Shown: positions 53,049 to 61,677 of the stretch, one piece after another
Numbering within the stretch: the stretch's first letter is position 1
Layout of the letters: each line of letters begins with the position of its first letter
Source: Cetobacterium sp. ZOR0034
GTDB lineage: Bacteria > Fusobacteriota > Fusobacteriia > Fusobacteriales > Fusobacteriaceae
Assembly: GCF_000799075.1 (NCBI RefSeq)
Contig: NZ_JTLI01000001.1
Span: forward strand, 38,364 to 102,363
Length of the DNA stretch: 64,000 nucleotides
Reading direction: 5' to 3'
Notes under the pieces: generated by a model
The model's database searches: none
Told to the model about the DNA's origin: nothing
What the model saw: only the letters and a program-made list of their open reading frames with translations
Program-made: the position numbers and the translations under genes

Positions 53049-54806
53049 ATGGGAGTTATCGTAGGTAAAAGTATTTTCCCTGGAATAGTTATAGGACAAC
53101 CCTATATAGAGAGAAAAAAAAAGATAGATATTGAAAATTATAAAATTTCGTCAGATAAAATTGATGAAGAGATTGAAAGATTTTTAGGTGCAGTTCAGAA
53201 AGCAAAAAATGATATTAAACAAATTAAAAGTAATTTAGAAGGAAAAATAAGTAAAGAGGATTTGCAAATATTAACAGTTCATATAATGATGTTAGATGAT
53301 CCACAGTTTATAACAGATATAAAAAAAGGAATAAAAAAAGAGGGAAATAACTCTGAATCTGTAGTGAAAAAAGTTTCTAATAAATATATAGAGATGTTTG
53401 AAAAAATAGCAGACCCTATATATAAACAAAGAGCTTTAGACATAAAAGATATCAGTGAGAGAATTATAATGAATTTGACATCAGAAGACAGTGTTGATTC
53501 TAATTTAGATGGTAAAATTCTTGTTTTGAGAGAGTTACTTCCGTCAGAACTTTTAAAAATTTATTATAGTGGTATAAAATTAAACGGAATAATAATGGAA
53601 TATATGGGAGAGACATCTCATACAGCAATATTAACAAAAGCGTTAGAGATTCCAACTTTGATGGGTGGAAATGATATATTTTCAGTTGATTGGGGAGATC
53701 AAATTATATTAGATACCACATCTTTAGAAGGAAAAGTAATAACGAACCCTGATATAAAAACACTAAATAGATGTGAAGAGGATAAAAATAGATATAGAAA
53801 TAAAATTAAAGAAATCGAAGAATCAATAGATAAAGAAAGTATAACTCTTGATGGAGAAAGAGTCTATTTACATTTAAATATAGGAGGACGTTTAGATATA
53901 GCTCAAGTTTGTAGAAAAAAACCTGATGGAATAGGTTTGTTAAGAACAGAGTTGATATATATGGATGCAGAGGAGTTTCCTGACGAAGAAAAGCAGCGTA
54001 AGATATATGAAAATATAGCTCATGAATTTGAAGAGAGCCAGCCTAATAAACCAATAATTATTAGAACTTTAGATATTGGTGCAGATAAAAAGTTATCATA
54101 TTATAAAATGGTAGATGAGGAAAATCCATCTTTAGGATGTAGAGGTATGAGATTAACTCTATCTAATAAAGAGTTGTTTAAAAATCAGATAAAAGGAATC
54201 TTAAGAGCGGCGGAGCATCATAATATAAAAATGATGTATCCAATGATAACTAATTTGAAAGAGATAAATGAGGCAAAGGATTTAGTTAAAGAGTGTAAAG
54301 AAGAACTTTTAAATGAGGGTAAGAGTTTTAAAGATGATATAGAGATTGGAATGATGGTAGAGGTACCATCAAACGTAATGCTTGCAGATATATTTGCAGA
54401 TTATGTAGATTTCTTTTCGATAGGAACGAATGATTTAACACAGTATATTTTAGCTACAGATAGATATAGTCCGATTGCAGAGAAGCTGTACGATTGCTAT
54501 GATCCTGCTGTTATAAGAGCTATTGAGATGGTTACGATTGCTGCTTTGAAAAAAAATAAAAAAATATCTGTATGTGGTGAAATGGCTGGAGAAGATCAGG
54601 CTGTAATAGCTTTGATGAGTTTAGGAGTAAGAGATTTGAGTATGGCACCAGCATACATTCCTAAAATTAGAAATCTGGTTAGGAAAATTAGAGTTTCTGA
54701 ATTAGAAGATGTAAAATTTGCGATGTTGAAAGCAAAAGATTCAGAAGAGATAAAAGAAATACTAAATGAATATTTAAATAAAATAGAAGGGAGAAATATA
54801 GTATGA
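53049..54806 (+). CDS. ptsI: PTS enzyme I
   Basis: Transfers phosphate from phosphoenolpyruvate to HPr at the head of the sugar phosphotransferase system. The 585-residue protein has the phospho-His motif GETSHTAIL with His191, the PEP-binding segment GIGLLRTE, IIRTLDIGADKK, the substrate loop GTNDLTQY and the catalytic Cys in SVCGEMAGE. ATG 53049 is chosen because AAGGGG (53035-53040) is 8 bases before it; an in-frame GTG at 53040 overlaps that site. It overlaps ptsH by 4 bases; the ptsI-ptsH order is the reverse of the usual one. Confidence 0.96.
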   Translation: MGVIVGKSIFPGIVIGQPYIERKKKIDIENYKISSDKIDEEIERFLGAVQKAKNDIKQIKSNLEGKISKEDLQILTVHIMMLDDPQFITDIKKGIKKEGNNSESVVKKVSNKYIEMFEKIADPIYKQRALDIKDISERIIMNLTSEDSVDSNLDGKILVLRELLPSELLKIYYSGIKLNGIIMEYMGETSHTAILTKALEIPTLMGGNDIFSVDWGDQIILDTTSLEGKVITNPDIKTLNRCEEDKNRYRNKIKEIEESIDKESITLDGERVYLHLNIGGRLDIAQVCRKKPDGIGLLRTELIYMDAEEFPDEEKQRKIYENIAHEFEESQPNKPIIIRTLDIGADKKLSYYKMVDEENPSLGCRGMRLTLSNKELFKNQIKGILRAAEHHNIKMMYPMITNLKEINEAKDLVKECKEELLNEGKSFKDDIEIGMMVEVPSNVMLADIFADYVDFFSIGTNDLTQYILATDRYSPIAEKLYDCYDPAVIRAIEMVTIAALKKNKKISVCGEMAGEDQAVIALMSLGVRDLSMAPAYIPKIRNLVRKIRVSELEDVKFAMLKAKDSEEIKEILNEYLNKIEGRNIV

Positions 54807-55072
54807 AAAAAGTAGAAGTAACAATAAAAAATAAAGCAGGATTACATGCTAGACCGTCTTCTTTATTTGTTCAAACAGCAAGTAAATATGATGCAGATAT
54901 AAATGTTATCTTTGAAGATGAAGTTATAAATGGAAAAAGTATTATGGGGTTGATGCTTCTTGCAGCAGAGCAAGGAAGAGTTTTAACTTTAGAGTGTGAT
55001 GGTAGCGATGAGGATGAAATGATCGCGGAACTAATAGACTTAATTGAAGTAAAAAAGTTTAATGAGGAGTAA
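54803..55072 (+). CDS. ptsH: Phosphocarrier protein HPr
   Basis: An 89-residue small phosphocarrier. His15 in KAGLHARPSS is the site phosphorylated by enzyme I. Ser46 in INGKSIMGLM matches the regulatory serine of Firmicutes HPr, phosphorylated there by HPr kinase. It starts with ATGA overlapping the ptsI stop. ispH follows 5 bases later, so PTS and isoprenoid/S1 genes share a transcript. Confidence 0.96.
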   Translation: MKKVEVTIKNKAGLHARPSSLFVQTASKYDADINVIFEDEVINGKSIMGLMLLAAEQGRVLTLECDGSDEDEMIAELIDLIEVKKFNEE

Positions 55073-55077
55073 AATCA

Positions 55078-55944
55078 GTGGAAATAATAAGAGCTGAAAA
55101 AATGGGATTTTGCTTTGGCGTAAAAAAAGCAGTAGAAACTTGTTATGAAATAGCTAAAAGAAAAAATGTAAATAAATATATTTTAGGTATGGTTGTACAT
55201 AATAAAGATGTAGTTAGAGAGATGGAAAATATTGGTTTTATAACTTTAGATGAAGAAGATATTTTAGAAGATAAAGATCCGTTAAAAAAAGGAGACGTAG
55301 TGATAATAAGAGCTCATGGAACAACTTCTAAAATAATGGAGAAATTAAAGAGAAAAGAAGTTGAAATAAAGGACGCTACGTGTATTTTTGTAGATAAAAT
55401 AAAAGAGATTCTAATAGAAAGAGAACATGAAGGAGACGAGATTATATTTATTGGTGATAAAGACCATCCTGAAGTAAAAGGTATTATTTCGTTTGGAGAA
55501 AAGATACATGTTTTAAAAAATATAGATGAATTGAAAGAAAGTTCTTTGGATAGAAGTAAAAGATATACAGTTTTAACTCAAACAACTTTAAACAAAGAAA
55601 AGTTTCAAGAGATGAAAGAATATTTAGAAAAATACTATTCAAATGCTCAGATATTTGATAGGATATGTGGAGCGACAAGCGAAAGACAAGAAGCAACTAG
55701 AAAGTTATCTAGAACATGTGATATAGTTATTGTAATAGGAGATTTGAAAAGCTCGAACAGTAAAAAACTTCTAGAGGTGGCTTTAGCTGAGAATACAAAT
55801 AGTTATTTAGTTCAAAATGAAAAGGAATTAGATTTAACTTTATTTTCAGAAAATATGAAAGTAGGGATAACAGCGGGAGCATCAACTCCAGAAGATATCA
55901 TAAAAAAAATAGAAAATAAAATAAGGGGGAACTTTAATGTCTAA
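55078..55944 (+). CDS. ispH: 4-hydroxy-3-methylbut-2-enyl diphosphate reductase
   Basis: An Fe-S enzyme that makes IPP and DMAPP, the last step of the MEP pathway started by Dxs (28.7 kb). The 288-residue protein has the three cluster cysteines Cys12 (MGFCFGVKKA), Cys102 (DATCIFV) and Cys197 (CGATSERQ), plus HNKDVV near 41 and RAHGT near 78. The start is GTG 55078 after GAGGAG. Its last 8 bases overlap the S1 gene, in a different frame. In some Clostridia and relatives IspH and S1 are fused; here they are separate. Confidence 0.95.
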   Translation: MEIIRAEKMGFCFGVKKAVETCYEIAKRKNVNKYILGMVVHNKDVVREMENIGFITLDEEDILEDKDPLKKGDVVIIRAHGTTSKIMEKLKRKEVEIKDATCIFVDKIKEILIEREHEGDEIIFIGDKDHPEVKGIISFGEKIHVLKNIDELKESSLDRSKRYTVLTQTTLNKEKFQEMKEYLEKYYSNAQIFDRICGATSERQEATRKLSRTCDIVIVIGDLKSSNSKKLLEVALAENTNSYLVQNEKELDLTLFSENMKVGITAGASTPEDIIKKIENKIRGNFNV

Positions 55945-57559
55945 CTTTGATTACTATGAAGATTTTGAAGCATTACTAAATGAGTATATGCCAATAAAAG
56001 AGGATGAGGAGCTAAAAAGAAAAGTAACTGGAACAATTGTAAATACAGACAGAAACTTCACATATTTAGAGGTAGCCGGAGAACCGAAAGCTGTAAGAGT
56101 AAGAACAGAGGAATTAGCAGGATATTCTGTAGGAGACGAAGTTGAAGTTCTAATAGTTTCACAATTAGAAGAGGATGACTCTCTGGTTTTAATTGCATCA
56201 AAAAGAAGAATCGATATGGAAATCGGTTCTGAAAAATTAAATGCAGCTTACAATAACGCAGAGATTGTAACAGGAAAAATTTTAAAAAGAGTAAAAGGTG
56301 GATATGTTGTTGAGCTATTCTTCCAACAAGGATTCTTACCTAATTCATTATCAGAGATTCCGTTTGACCAAGGAGATTCTTTCTTAGGACAAGAGGTTTC
56401 TGTTGTAATAAAGGATGTAAAAGAGGATAAAAAAGGTAAAAAGATTCTTTTATCTAGAAGAGAAATTGTTGCAGCTAAAGAGTTAGAGGCGATAGATAAG
56501 TTAGTTTTAGACAGTGTTGTTAAAGCTACAGTTTTAGAGGTTTTAGATTTTGGACTAACAGTAAAGTTAGATGGAGTAAGAGGGTTTATACATATATCAG
56601 AAATAGATTGGAAAAAAACAGTGGATTTACAAAAGTTATATAAAACTGGTGATGTAATTGAAGCTAAAATTATAGAAATTGAAAAAGAAAAAAGAAATGT
56701 AAGATTATCAATAAAAGCATTAAAGAGAAACCCGTGGGAAATACTAGCGGAAAAAAATGCTGTTGGTTCTGAAGTGTCAGGGAAAGTAACTAGAGTAGTT
56801 AACTATGGAGCTTTTGTTGAGTTATTACCAGGTGTAGAAGGGTTAATCCATACCTCTGATTTCTCTTGGGCAAATAAAAAAGTTAATGTTAATGCTTTTG
56901 TTAAAGTTGGAGATGAGGTAAAAGTTGTTATAACTGAATTGAATCCAACTGAAAGAAAGTTAAAATTAGGAATAAAGCAATTAAGTGCAAACCCATGGAA
57001 AGATGCAACAGAAAAGTATGCAGTAGGATCTACTTTAACAGGAACTGTAGTGGAAGTAAAGCCTTTTGGTATTTTTGTTGAAGTTGAAGAAGGAGTAGAT
57101 GGATTTATTCATAACTCTGATTTTGCATGGTCAGGAAATAAAAGATATTCTAAAGGAGATAAAGTTGAGTTTAAAGTAACTGAATTAAATTTAGAAGGAC
57201 AAAAAATAAAAGGAAGCATCAAAGATTTAACAAAAAATCCTTGGGAAACTGCTTTAGAAAATTATAAAGTTGGAGATAGAATAGAAAAAGAGATAAAAAA
57301 TATTCAGGACTTTGGAATGTTTGTTAAATTAGGAGAGGGAGTAGATGGATTTATTCCAACTCAGTTAGCATCTAGAGATTTCATCAAAAATTTAAAAGAT
57401 GTATTCAATGTAGGAGATAATGTTTTAGCTGAAATAGTTGAGATTGACTCTGAAAAGAAAAGAATAAAACTTTCTATAAAAAAAGTTCAATTAGAAAAAG
57501 AAAAAAATGAGAATAAAGAACTTATAGAAAAGTATGGAACTTCTTCAAGCGAAGAGTAA
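55937..57559 (+). CDS. rpsA: Ribosomal protein S1 (six S1 motifs)
   Basis: A 540-residue RNA-binding protein with six S1 OB-fold repeats at roughly 25-95, 112-180, 198-265, 284-352, 369-436 and 452-520. The last four carry the clearest consensus (for example VNYGAFVELLPGVEGLIH and FGIFVEVEEGVDGFIH). It brings mRNA to the 30S subunit. Length matches classical proteobacterial S1 rather than the short Firmicutes form. ATG 55937 has an AAGGGGG site and lies inside the ispH end. A weak hairpin terminator follows. Confidence 0.92.
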   Translation: MSNFDYYEDFEALLNEYMPIKEDEELKRKVTGTIVNTDRNFTYLEVAGEPKAVRVRTEELAGYSVGDEVEVLIVSQLEEDDSLVLIASKRRIDMEIGSEKLNAAYNNAEIVTGKILKRVKGGYVVELFFQQGFLPNSLSEIPFDQGDSFLGQEVSVVIKDVKEDKKGKKILLSRREIVAAKELEAIDKLVLDSVVKATVLEVLDFGLTVKLDGVRGFIHISEIDWKKTVDLQKLYKTGDVIEAKIIEIEKEKRNVRLSIKALKRNPWEILAEKNAVGSEVSGKVTRVVNYGAFVELLPGVEGLIHTSDFSWANKKVNVNAFVKVGDEVKVVITELNPTERKLKLGIKQLSANPWKDATEKYAVGSTLTGTVVEVKPFGIFVEVEEGVDGFIHNSDFAWSGNKRYSKGDKVEFKVTELNLEGQKIKGSIKDLTKNPWETALENYKVGDRIEKEIKNIQDFGMFVKLGEGVDGFIPTQLASRDFIKNLKDVFNVGDNVLAEIVEIDSEKKRIKLSIKKVQLEKEKNENKELIEKYGTSSSEE

Positions 57560-57567
57560 TATAATTA

Positions 57568-57593
57568 GAGGTCCTCAAAATAAAGAGGACCTC
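57568..57593 (+). terminator. Hairpin terminator after the S1 gene
   Basis: GAGGTCCTC (57568-57576) / GAGGACCTC (57585-57593). The stem is strong but the following tract is A-rich, not T-rich, so efficiency is uncertain. Confidence 0.55.
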
Positions 57594-57616
57594 AATAAAA
57601 TCAATAAAAAATAAAG

Positions 57617-57644
57617 TTGACTTTTTGTATAATTATGTTATAAT
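57617..57644 (+). promoter_or_regulatory. Promoter of the infC-rpmI-rplT operon
   Basis: TTGACT (57617-57622) and TATAAT (57639-57644), spacing 16. It leaves a leader of about 170 bases before infC. Confidence 0.82.
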
Positions 57645-57675
57645 TATTAAAGACAATTAATAAGATTTATCAAGA

Positions 57676-57795
57676 AGAAACTTCCTGTTTCTCACCTTGT
57701 GGGGCATGACCTACATAAAGGTATTTAAATTTTTGTTTAGGGCTAGCCTTAATAATTATTTGAGTTTAACAGGAATTTTATATCCTGTTTTTTTT
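57676..57795 (+). promoter_or_regulatory. infC leader with attenuator (L20-type autoregulation candidate)
   Basis: The leader has an early hairpin AGAAAC (57676-57681) / GTTTCT (57687-57692) and ends in an intrinsic terminator, AACAGGA (57768-57774) / TCCTGTT (57783-57789) plus eight T, before the infC ribosome site. TTCCTGTT (57682-57689) in the early part is perfectly complementary to AACAGGAA (57768-57775), the terminator's 5' arm. A long-range antiterminator can therefore compete with the terminator. In Bacillus the same operon is controlled by L20 binding a long-range leader structure; homology of this leader is inferred. Confidence 0.72.
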
Positions 57796-57823
57796 ATTTG
57801 ATAGTTAATAGGAGGTGTCTATT

Positions 57824-58327
57824 ATTTCGGACAAAGTTAGAATCAACGAAAAAATAAGAGGTAGAGAGTTAAGAATTATCTCTGAAACTGGTGAACAATT
57901 AGGAATCATGTCGGCTGTAGAAGCTTTAGAATTAGCAATGCAAAAGGAATTAGATCTAGTTGAAATATCTCCAAATGCTGCGCCACCAGTATGTAAAATA
58001 ATGGATTATGGAAAGTATAAATACGAGCAAACTAGAAAAGCTAAAGAAGCTAAGAAAAACCAAAAGCAAGTTATTGTTAAAGAGGTTAAGTTTAGAGCTA
58101 GAATAGATCAGCACGATATGGATACAAAAATAGCTCATGTTACAAAGTTCTTAGAGAAGGACAACAAGGTTAAAATAACTCTTGTTCAGTACGGAAGAGA
58201 AAGAATGTACGCTGATCAAGGAATTGAAATGTTAGATCAAATATCTGAAAGATTCGTTGAAATCGCAGATGTTGATAAAAAATATAATGATAAGCAAAAA
58301 TATTTGATCTTATCACCAAAAAAATAG
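57824..58327 (+). CDS. infC: Translation initiation factor IF-3, AUU start
   Basis: Keeps 30S subunits free and checks start-codon pairing. The 167-residue product (starting SDKVRINEKIRGRELRII after the initiator) has the N-domain, a lysine-rich linker (about 80-92) and the C-domain with VKEVKFRARIDQHD. No ATG, GTG or TTG fits: AGGAGG at 57810-57815 overlaps the only GTG (57815). ATT at 57824 lies 8 bases after it, with another ATT at 57821. AUU starts are known for infC in other bacteria, where IF-3 limits its own translation. Confidence 0.93.
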   Translation: MSDKVRINEKIRGRELRIISETGEQLGIMSAVEALELAMQKELDLVEISPNAAPPVCKIMDYGKYKYEQTRKAKEAKKNQKQVIVKEVKFRARIDQHDMDTKIAHVTKFLEKDNKVKITLVQYGRERMYADQGIEMLDQISERFVEIADVDKKYNDKQKYLILSPKK

Positions 58328-58354
58328 TGAAGATTTGAGAGGAGGAACATTACA

Positions 58355-58561
58355 ATGCCAAAAATGAAAACTCATAGAGGTGCTAGAAAGAGAATTAAAG
58401 TAACTGGAACAGGAAAGTTCGTTGTTAAGAAGCCAGGAAAGAGCCATATCTTAACTAAGAAAACAAGAAAAAGAAAGAACAGATTAAAGAAGGATACAGT
58501 AATCACTTCTACATTAGAGAAACACTTAAAAGGATTATTACCATACGGAGTAGGAAGATAA
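58355..58561 (+). CDS. rpmI: 50S ribosomal protein L35
   Basis: A 68-residue basic ribosomal protein with the family's MPKMKTHRGARKR start and KRKNRLKK segment. It lies between infC and rplT, the conserved operon order, with GGAGGA before the ATG. Confidence 0.97.
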   Translation: MPKMKTHRGARKRIKVTGTGKFVVKKPGKSHILTKKTRKRKNRLKKDTVITSTLEKHLKGLLPYGVGR

Positions 58562-58613
58562 TAATTCTTTAGGAATATTATTGTTAAAGAACCAATTTTA
58601 GGAGGATAAGTAA

Positions 58614-58964
58614 ATGAGAGTTAAGACTGGAATAGTTAGAAGAAGAAGACATAAAAAAGTTTTAAAAGCTGCTAAAGGATTTAGAGGAGCGTCAGGTGAC
58701 GTTTTCAAGCAAGCTAAACAAGCAGTAATGAGAGCGGAAGCTTTCTCTACAAGAGATAGAAAAGTTAGAAAGAGAAAGATGAGACAATTATGGATCATCA
58801 GAATCAACGCTGCTGCAAGAATCAACGGATTAACTTACTCAACTTTAATGAACGGATTAAAGAGAGCAGGAATCGAGTTAGATAGAAAAGTATTAGCAGA
58901 TATCGCTTTAAACAATGCAGCTGAGTTCGCTAAATTAGCAGAAACTGCAAAAGCAGCATTATAA
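58614..58964 (+). CDS. rplT: 50S ribosomal protein L20
   Basis: A 116-residue basic protein beginning [18 protein letters not shown] and containing [20 protein letters not shown], typical of L20. It is an early assembly protein that binds 23S rRNA and, in Bacillus and E. coli, also represses its own operon; the infC leader here may be its target. A terminator follows. Confidence 0.97.
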   Translation: MRVKTGIVRRRRHKKVLKAAKGFRGASGDVFKQAKQAVMRAEAFSTRDRKVRKRKMRQLWIIRINAAARINGLTYSTLMNGLKRAGIELDRKVLADIALNNAAEFAKLAETAKAAL

Positions 58965-58973
58965 GATAGTTAA

Positions 58974-58998
58974 AAAAGAGCTTAGGCTCTTTTTTTTA
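58974..58998 (+). terminator. Intrinsic terminator after rplT
   Basis: AAAAGAGC (58974-58981) / GCTCTTTT (58986-58993), loop TTAG, followed by a long T-run. Confidence 0.9.
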
Positions 58999-59090
58999 TT
59001 TAAAACTATTTTAAAATCTCTTAAATAAAAAGCAAAAATATGATATAATTTTTCAGGAGAGTAGTTTTAAAAAACCTAAGGGGGATTAAA

Positions 59091-59654
59091 ATGCTAAGAA
59101 AAAAAATACTAAAGAGAATAGATATAAGTAAAGAAGAGTTATTAGACCAGGAACAAGAGATTAGATTTGAGCTTTTAACAAAACCTAATGATATTGAAAA
59201 CTTAGAAAAGTTAGGAACAATTCTTTTTTATAAAAGAGATTGTGATGGAGCTTTAGAAATCTATGAAAAATTAAGAGCTTTAGGAAAAAAAGATAGCGAA
59301 ACAATTGGGTTTATTGGATATTTAAATTATGAGTTGGGGAACTATACAAGAAGTATAAAATATTTTAATATATTTTTAGATAAAAAGCCTGGGGATGCTT
59401 TTGTATACTTCTTATTAGGTAATGCGTATTCTAGAGCAGGAAAAATAATAGAGGCTATAAATAGTTATGATTTTGCAATATTTTTAGATTTAGATATTTA
59501 TAGTGCACATCTTGATTTTGCTAAAGAGTATGAGTTTTTAGGAAGATATAAAAAGGCTTTAAATGAATATATTGCAGCCTATGAAATTGACCCAAGAGAT
59601 AAAGAGATTAAAGAAAAGATAGAGTATTTAAAAGATAAAATTAAGGGTAAATAA
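59091..59654 (+). CDS. TPR-repeat protein
   Basis: A 187-residue protein of tandem tetratricopeptide repeats, about four, from residue 35 to 175 (for example YLNYELGNYTRSIKYFNIFL and LLGNAYSRAGKIIEAINSYD). There is no signal peptide or membrane segment, so it is probably a cytoplasmic protein-interaction scaffold. A possible promoter lies upstream (TATAAT at 59044-59049, weak -35). It is followed by a J-domain protein gene 63 bases on; a chaperone-related role is possible but unproven. Confidence 0.75.
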   Translation: MLRKKILKRIDISKEELLDQEQEIRFELLTKPNDIENLEKLGTILFYKRDCDGALEIYEKLRALGKKDSETIGFIGYLNYELGNYTRSIKYFNIFLDKKPGDAFVYFLLGNAYSRAGKIIEAINSYDFAIFLDLDIYSAHLDFAKEYEFLGRYKKALNEYIAAYEIDPRDKEIKEKIEYLKDKIKGK

Positions 59655-59717
59655 AAATAGGGGATAGAAAATCTATTCCCTTATTTTATAATATAGTAAA
59701 AAATCAAGGAGAAAATA

Positions 59718-60251
59718 ATGATATCAATAGCATTAGTTTTAACAGCGGCTATTTTTTTAGTAATAGCAATATTGTTTGGGATGAATAGAGCAATCTCAGC
59801 ATTGCCAGCACTATTTTTTATAATGTTACTAATTTCTTTTTTTGGAGTTATGGTAATTCAGTTTTTCCCAGTAATTCTTATGTTTTTAGTGATTAGATAC
59901 TTTATAAACAAATTTATAAATAAAAAAAATCCAAGAAAAAAAACTTTTTATTATCAATCTTATACTCAAAAAGATTTCGAGGATATGTTTAGAAATCAAG
60001 GAAATCAGTATGGTGGAAGTTATCAAGGTGGTTACCAAAACAATCCGTTTGGAACATTTGAAGACAAAAGTAAATACTATGCGATTCTTGGAGTAAAGGA
60101 AGGGTCTACACCTGAAGAGATAAAAAAAGCGTATAGAGAGTTAGCAAAAAAACATCATCCAGATAGATATGCAAATGCAGATGCCGAAATTAGAGAGATG
60201 CACGAAAGAAAATTTAAAGAGATAAATGAAGCTTATGAAAAACTTCAATAA
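59718..60251 (+). CDS. Membrane-anchored J-domain protein
   Basis: A 177-residue protein. Two or three hydrophobic segments occupy about residues 1-70, then a basic stretch and a Gly/Gln/Tyr-rich linker (about 95-115). The last 60 residues are a J domain ([20 protein letters not shown]) with an intact HPD at KHHPDRY. It should recruit DnaK to the inner face of the membrane. No zinc or substrate domain is present, unlike DnaJ at 48-49 kb. Confidence 0.85.
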   Translation: MISIALVLTAAIFLVIAILFGMNRAISALPALFFIMLLISFFGVMVIQFFPVILMFLVIRYFINKFINKKNPRKKTFYYQSYTQKDFEDMFRNQGNQYGGSYQGGYQNNPFGTFEDKSKYYAILGVKEGSTPEEIKKAYRELAKKHHPDRYANADAEIREMHERKFKEINEAYEKLQ

Positions 60252-60267
60252 TTATAAATATTTTTTT

Positions 60268-60297
60268 TTGCAAAAATGTTAAATCTTGTGGTACAAT
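60268..60297 (+). promoter_or_regulatory. Promoter of glmU-prs
   Basis: TTGCAA (60268-60273) and TACAAT (60292-60297), spacing 18, 28 bases before ATG 60326. Confidence 0.6.
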
Positions 60298-60325
60298 GTA
60301 AAAGTTGAATAAAATGGAGGGTATG

Positions 60326-61672
60326 ATGAGTTTAAAGACACTGATTTTAGCAGCAGGAAAAGGAACAAGAATGAAATCTGAGCTGCCAAAAGTTTTACAT
60401 AAAGTTTGTGGAGTACCGATGGTACAAAAAATCGTTAATACATGCAGTAAAATTGGTTCTATTGAAAATATACTTATATTGGGGCATAAAAAAGAAGAGG
60501 TATTGAAAGTACTTCCAAATATGCAGTATGTAGTTCAAGAGGAGCAATTAGGAACAGGCCATGCAGTAATTCAAGCTAAAGATAAGTTGAAAGATTTTGA
60601 TGGGACAGTAATGATACTTTGTGGAGACACTCCTTTGTTAAGAGAGGAAACTTTAAAAGAGTTATATAACTATCATAAACAAACAGGAGCTACAACAACT
60701 ATATTAACTTCTATATATGAAAATCCATTTGGATATGGTAGAATTGTTAAAGAAAATGAAACGGTTATAGGAATTGTTGAAGAAAAAGAAGCATCTGAAG
60801 AGATTAGAGCTATAAAAGAGGTAAATGCGGGTGTTTACTGTTTTGAATCAAAAGACTTATTATCAGCTTTAGATAGAATTGATAATAAAAATGAAAAAGG
60901 AGAATACTACTTAACAGATGTAATTGCAATAAATGTTAGGGATGGAAAAAAAGTAGAGGCCTTTTTATTAGAGGATAATGATGAAATTTTAGGTATAAAT
61001 TCTAAAATAGAGTTAGAAAAAGCAAACTGTATAATGAAAAATAGAATAAATGAAAAACATATGGAAAATGGAGTAATATTCATTGACAAAAATAGTGTTT
61101 ACATAGAGGAAAGTGTTGAAATAGGTCAAGATACAATAATTTATCCAGGAGCTTTATTGCAAGGTGATACAGTAATAGGTCAAAATTGTGAGATCTTAGG
61201 GAATACAAGAGTGATTGACTGTAACATTGGAAATAATGTAAGAGTTGAAAGTTCAGTGTTAGAAGAAAGTGTTGTAGAGGATAGAGTGACAATAGGTCCT
61301 TTTGCACACTTGAGACCTAAATCACATCTGAAAGAGGAAGTTCATATTGGAAACTTCGTAGAAATAAAAAAATCAGTATTAGAAAAGGGTGTTAAAGCAG
61401 GACATTTAACATATCTTGGAGATGCTACAGTCGGAGAAAAAACTAATATAGGTGCAGGTACAATAACTTGTAACTATGATGGTAAAAATAAATTCAAAAC
61501 CACAATTGGAAAAAATGCTTTTATAGGAAGTGATACCATGTTGGTGGCTCCTTTAAATATAGGAGAAAATGCGTTGGTTGGAGCAGGTTCTGTAATAACA
61601 AAAGATGTTCCAGAAAATGCGTTAGCGGTATCAAGAAGTAAACAAGTTATAAAATTTGATTGGAGGAAATAG
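60326..61672 (+). CDS. glmU: Bifunctional UDP-GlcNAc pyrophosphorylase / GlcN-1-P acetyltransferase
   Basis: Makes UDP-N-acetylglucosamine for peptidoglycan and lipopolysaccharide. The 448-residue protein has the N-terminal uridyltransferase motif [24 protein letters not shown], and CGDTPLL. The C-terminal left-handed beta-helix has hexapeptide repeats, with the acetyltransferase segment [23 protein letters not shown] 60326 gives the usual start; GGAGGG (60316-60321) is 4 bases before it, and the earlier ATGs overlap that site. prs begins 5 bases after its stop. Confidence 0.95.
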   Translation: MSLKTLILAAGKGTRMKSELPKVLHKVCGVPMVQKIVNTCSKIGSIENILILGHKKEEVLKVLPNMQYVVQEEQLGTGHAVIQAKDKLKDFDGTVMILCGDTPLLREETLKELYNYHKQTGATTTILTSIYENPFGYGRIVKENETVIGIVEEKEASEEIRAIKEVNAGVYCFESKDLLSALDRIDNKNEKGEYYLTDVIAINVRDGKKVEAFLLEDNDEILGINSKIELEKANCIMKNRINEKHMENGVIFIDKNSVYIEESVEIGQDTIIYPGALLQGDTVIGQNCEILGNTRVIDCNIGNNVRVESSVLEESVVEDRVTIGPFAHLRPKSHLKEEVHIGNFVEIKKSVLEKGVKAGHLTYLGDATVGEKTNIGAGTITCNYDGKNKFKTTIGKNAFIGSDTMLVAPLNIGENALVGAGSVITKDVPENALAVSRSKQVIKFDWRK

Positions 61673-61677
61673 AAAAA

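Noticed and set aside
55920..55944. Frameshift in an originally fused ispH-S1 gene
   Set aside because: A proper AAGGGGG ribosome site and ATG precede S1, and IspH ends at its normal length, so two genes are the simpler reading.
57706..57801. 31-codon ATG frame inside the infC leader, possible leader peptide
   Set aside because: No usable ribosome-site spacing, it runs through the terminator hairpin, and it has no run of one amino acid; the RNA pairings explain the region better.
57815..57823. GTG 57815 as infC start
   Set aside because: The codon overlaps the AGGAGG ribosome site, so a ribosome could not use both.
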